Below, in pieces: positions 6,094 to 6,416 of a DNA stretch of 6,416 bases. The DNA comes from Candidatus Bipolaricaulota bacterium. Its GTDB lineage: Bacteria > Bipolaricaulota > Bipolaricaulia > M55B111. Numbering within the stretch: the first letter of the stretch is position 1; every line of letters starts with the position of its first letter. The translations under genes were made by a program, and so were the position numbers. Under the pieces are notes generated by a model that did not search any database, was not told the origin of the DNA, and was given only the letters and a program-made list of their open reading frames with translations. The stretch covers positions 1 through 6,416 of the forward strand of contig JAGXLP010000070.1 of NCBI GenBank assembly GCA_018334615.1, given 5' to 3'.

Positions 6094-6214
6094 CCAGCAC
6101 CTAGATGAGTTACCTAACCTGGGACAAGTCCCTTATCGTATCCATAAAATGGTCAACCATGCCGGTAGAAATGAGAATAAATCATCCAAGTAAGATTCCT
6201 CATCTAGGTGCTGG
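6094..6214. repeat. 121-base segment bounded by a perfect 16-bp inverted repeat
   Basis: CCAGCACCTAGATGAG (6094-6109) is the exact reverse complement of 6199-6214; the interior is 89 bases. On the minus strand the stem can be extended inward with UUAC/GUAA and UUGG/CCAG, separated by 5-base bulges. The interior also offers small hairpins (AUGG-UUGA-CCAU and GGGA-CUUG-UCCC), the latter competing with the inward extension. No T-run follows on either strand, so it is not an intrinsic terminator. It may be a small structured RNA or leader downstream of the promoter at 6233-6261, or a miniature inverted-repeat element; a 3-base TTG occurs at or near both outer edges on the minus strand, too short to count as a target duplication. 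Confidence 0.7.
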
Positions 6215-6232
6215 ACCAATTTTCGCTCCTAA

Positions 6233-6261
6233 ATTAGACTTACTGAGAGCTCTAAGTTCAA
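6233..6261 (-). promoter_or_regulatory. Putative distal minus-strand promoter (glmM leader or small RNA)
   Basis: A -35 box TTGAAC (6256-6261, four of six) and a -10 box TCTAAT (6233-6238, five of six) are exactly 17 bases apart on the minus strand. The predicted start near 6226 lies about 12 bases before the 16-bp inverted repeat, so the transcript would begin almost at the foot of that stem. It lies just downstream of the end of the partial gene and so could make glmM independent of it. Confidence 0.45.
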
Positions 6262-6280
6262 TATAACAATGAAAACCGCT

Positions 6281-6416
6281 TTACTCAGGTCTTCTATTCA
6301 TTTCCTGAATTTCTTGTTTTAACTTCACAAAAGTACGCGGGGGATAATAGCCGGAGAGAGAAGTGTTTGCCGTAGACAGAGTCATCTTTCCGACGAGTGT
6401 CCCGGGGTTTAATACG
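6281..6416 (-). CDS. C-terminal fragment of a probable metallophosphoesterase (Vps29/YfcE-like)
   Basis: The last 44 codons of a minus-strand gene run off the end of the window and stop at TAA (6281-6283). The visible protein starts with VLNPGTLVGK and, after about twenty residues, has YYPPRTFVKLKQE before a short charged tail ending NRRPE. In small calcineurin-like phosphoesterases of the Vps29/MJ0936/YfcE type the final part has an NPGS/T loop, then a variable turn, then a strand of the form P(S/T)(F/Y)-hydrophobic, which matches. The metal-binding histidine and aspartate motifs would lie outside the window, so this is a family guess. The frame is open to the edge. The gene lies upstream of glmM on the same strand, 359 bases away. 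Confidence 0.5.
   Translation of the reverse strand, partial: VLNPGTLVGKMTLSTANTSLSGYYPPRTFVKLKQEIQEMNRRPE

Larger units (their letters stand above)
5922..6280. other. 359-base region without a recognised gene, rich in inverted repeats
   Basis: The space between glmM and the partial upstream gene has no credible intact coding frame. It contains two minus-strand promoter candidates, a 121-base segment bracketed by 16-bp inverted repeats, an AAAACTG/CAGTTTT hairpin (6064-6070 with 6083-6089, 12-base loop), and TCCCTC-CA-GAGGGA (5967-5980) followed directly by the 11-base palindrome CTTCTAAGAAG (5981-5991). One minus-strand frame carries protein-like stretches (6112-6160 and 6035-6100) broken by stops, as in a decayed gene. 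On the plus strand the longest open frame is 53 codons (6105-6266) with no ribosome binding site. It probably serves as glmM's regulatory leader. Confidence 0.5.

Noticed and set aside
6094..6214. Integron attC site
   Set aside because: The size is in range, but the arms are perfectly paired, the G^TTRRRY/RYYYAAC core sites are absent from the ends, and there is no integrase or cassette.
6105..6266. 53-codon plus-strand open frame across the inverted-repeat segment
   Set aside because: No ribosome binding site precedes its ATG, a stop codon lies directly before it, and it has no recognisable motif; chance is the simplest explanation.

Overview
The window reads as bacterial chromosome, most likely from an anaerobe of the Clostridia/Halanaerobiales kind. 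This rests on strong AGGAGG-type ribosome binding sites before nearly every gene, sigma70-type promoter boxes, a glmM-type sugar phosphomutase, an amine dehydrogenase resembling the 2,4-diaminopentanoate dehydrogenase of amino-acid-fermenting Clostridia, and an iron-sulfur-rich imino-acid dehydrogenase in place of an oxygen-using oxidase. The taxonomic placement is inference; no rRNA or other marker gene is present.

Layout. A single plus-strand gene (72-1073, with a good promoter at 9-37) encodes an NAD(P)-dependent amine dehydrogenase of the Ord/DapB-fold family. It converges with a minus-strand operon of four genes, read from about 4439 down to 1089: an FAD/NAD/[2Fe-2S] alpha subunit, a ferredoxin with two [4Fe-4S] motifs, a small BFD-type [2Fe-2S] protein, and an FAD-dependent imino-acid dehydrogenase beta subunit. 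Each junction is a 4-base NTGA overlap. Content and order match, from memory, the pdhA-F-X-B (alpha-delta-gamma-beta) operon of the dye-linked L-proline dehydrogenase complex of Thermococcales, and the alpha/beta pair resembles opine oxidase and D-hydroxyproline dehydrogenase. Upstream on the same strand lies glmM (4584-5921, GTG start), separated from the operon by about 145 bases with a weak terminator-like element and a hairpin covering the alpha-subunit RBS. The window ends with the last 44 codons of a minus-strand gene (6281-6416), probably a Vps29/YfcE-like metallophosphoesterase.

How the genes may work together. The beta subunit would oxidise a proline-like or N-substituted amino acid to an imine and pass electrons through the flavins and Fe-S centres of its partners to ferredoxin, NAD or a membrane carrier. 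The convergent amine dehydrogenase acts on amine/ketone pairs and may belong to the same amino-acid catabolism, but it is transcribed separately. glmM (UDP-GlcNAc synthesis) looks unrelated to that pathway.

The least explained part is the 359-base gap upstream of glmM (5922-6280). It holds two good minus-strand promoters, a perfect 16-bp inverted repeat bracketing a 121-base segment, two shorter inverted repeats, and a broken protein-like reading frame. It is the best candidate for something undescribed (structured leader or small RNA, miniature mobile element, or decayed gene). No CRISPR array, tRNA, rRNA, intact transposase or defence system was seen.
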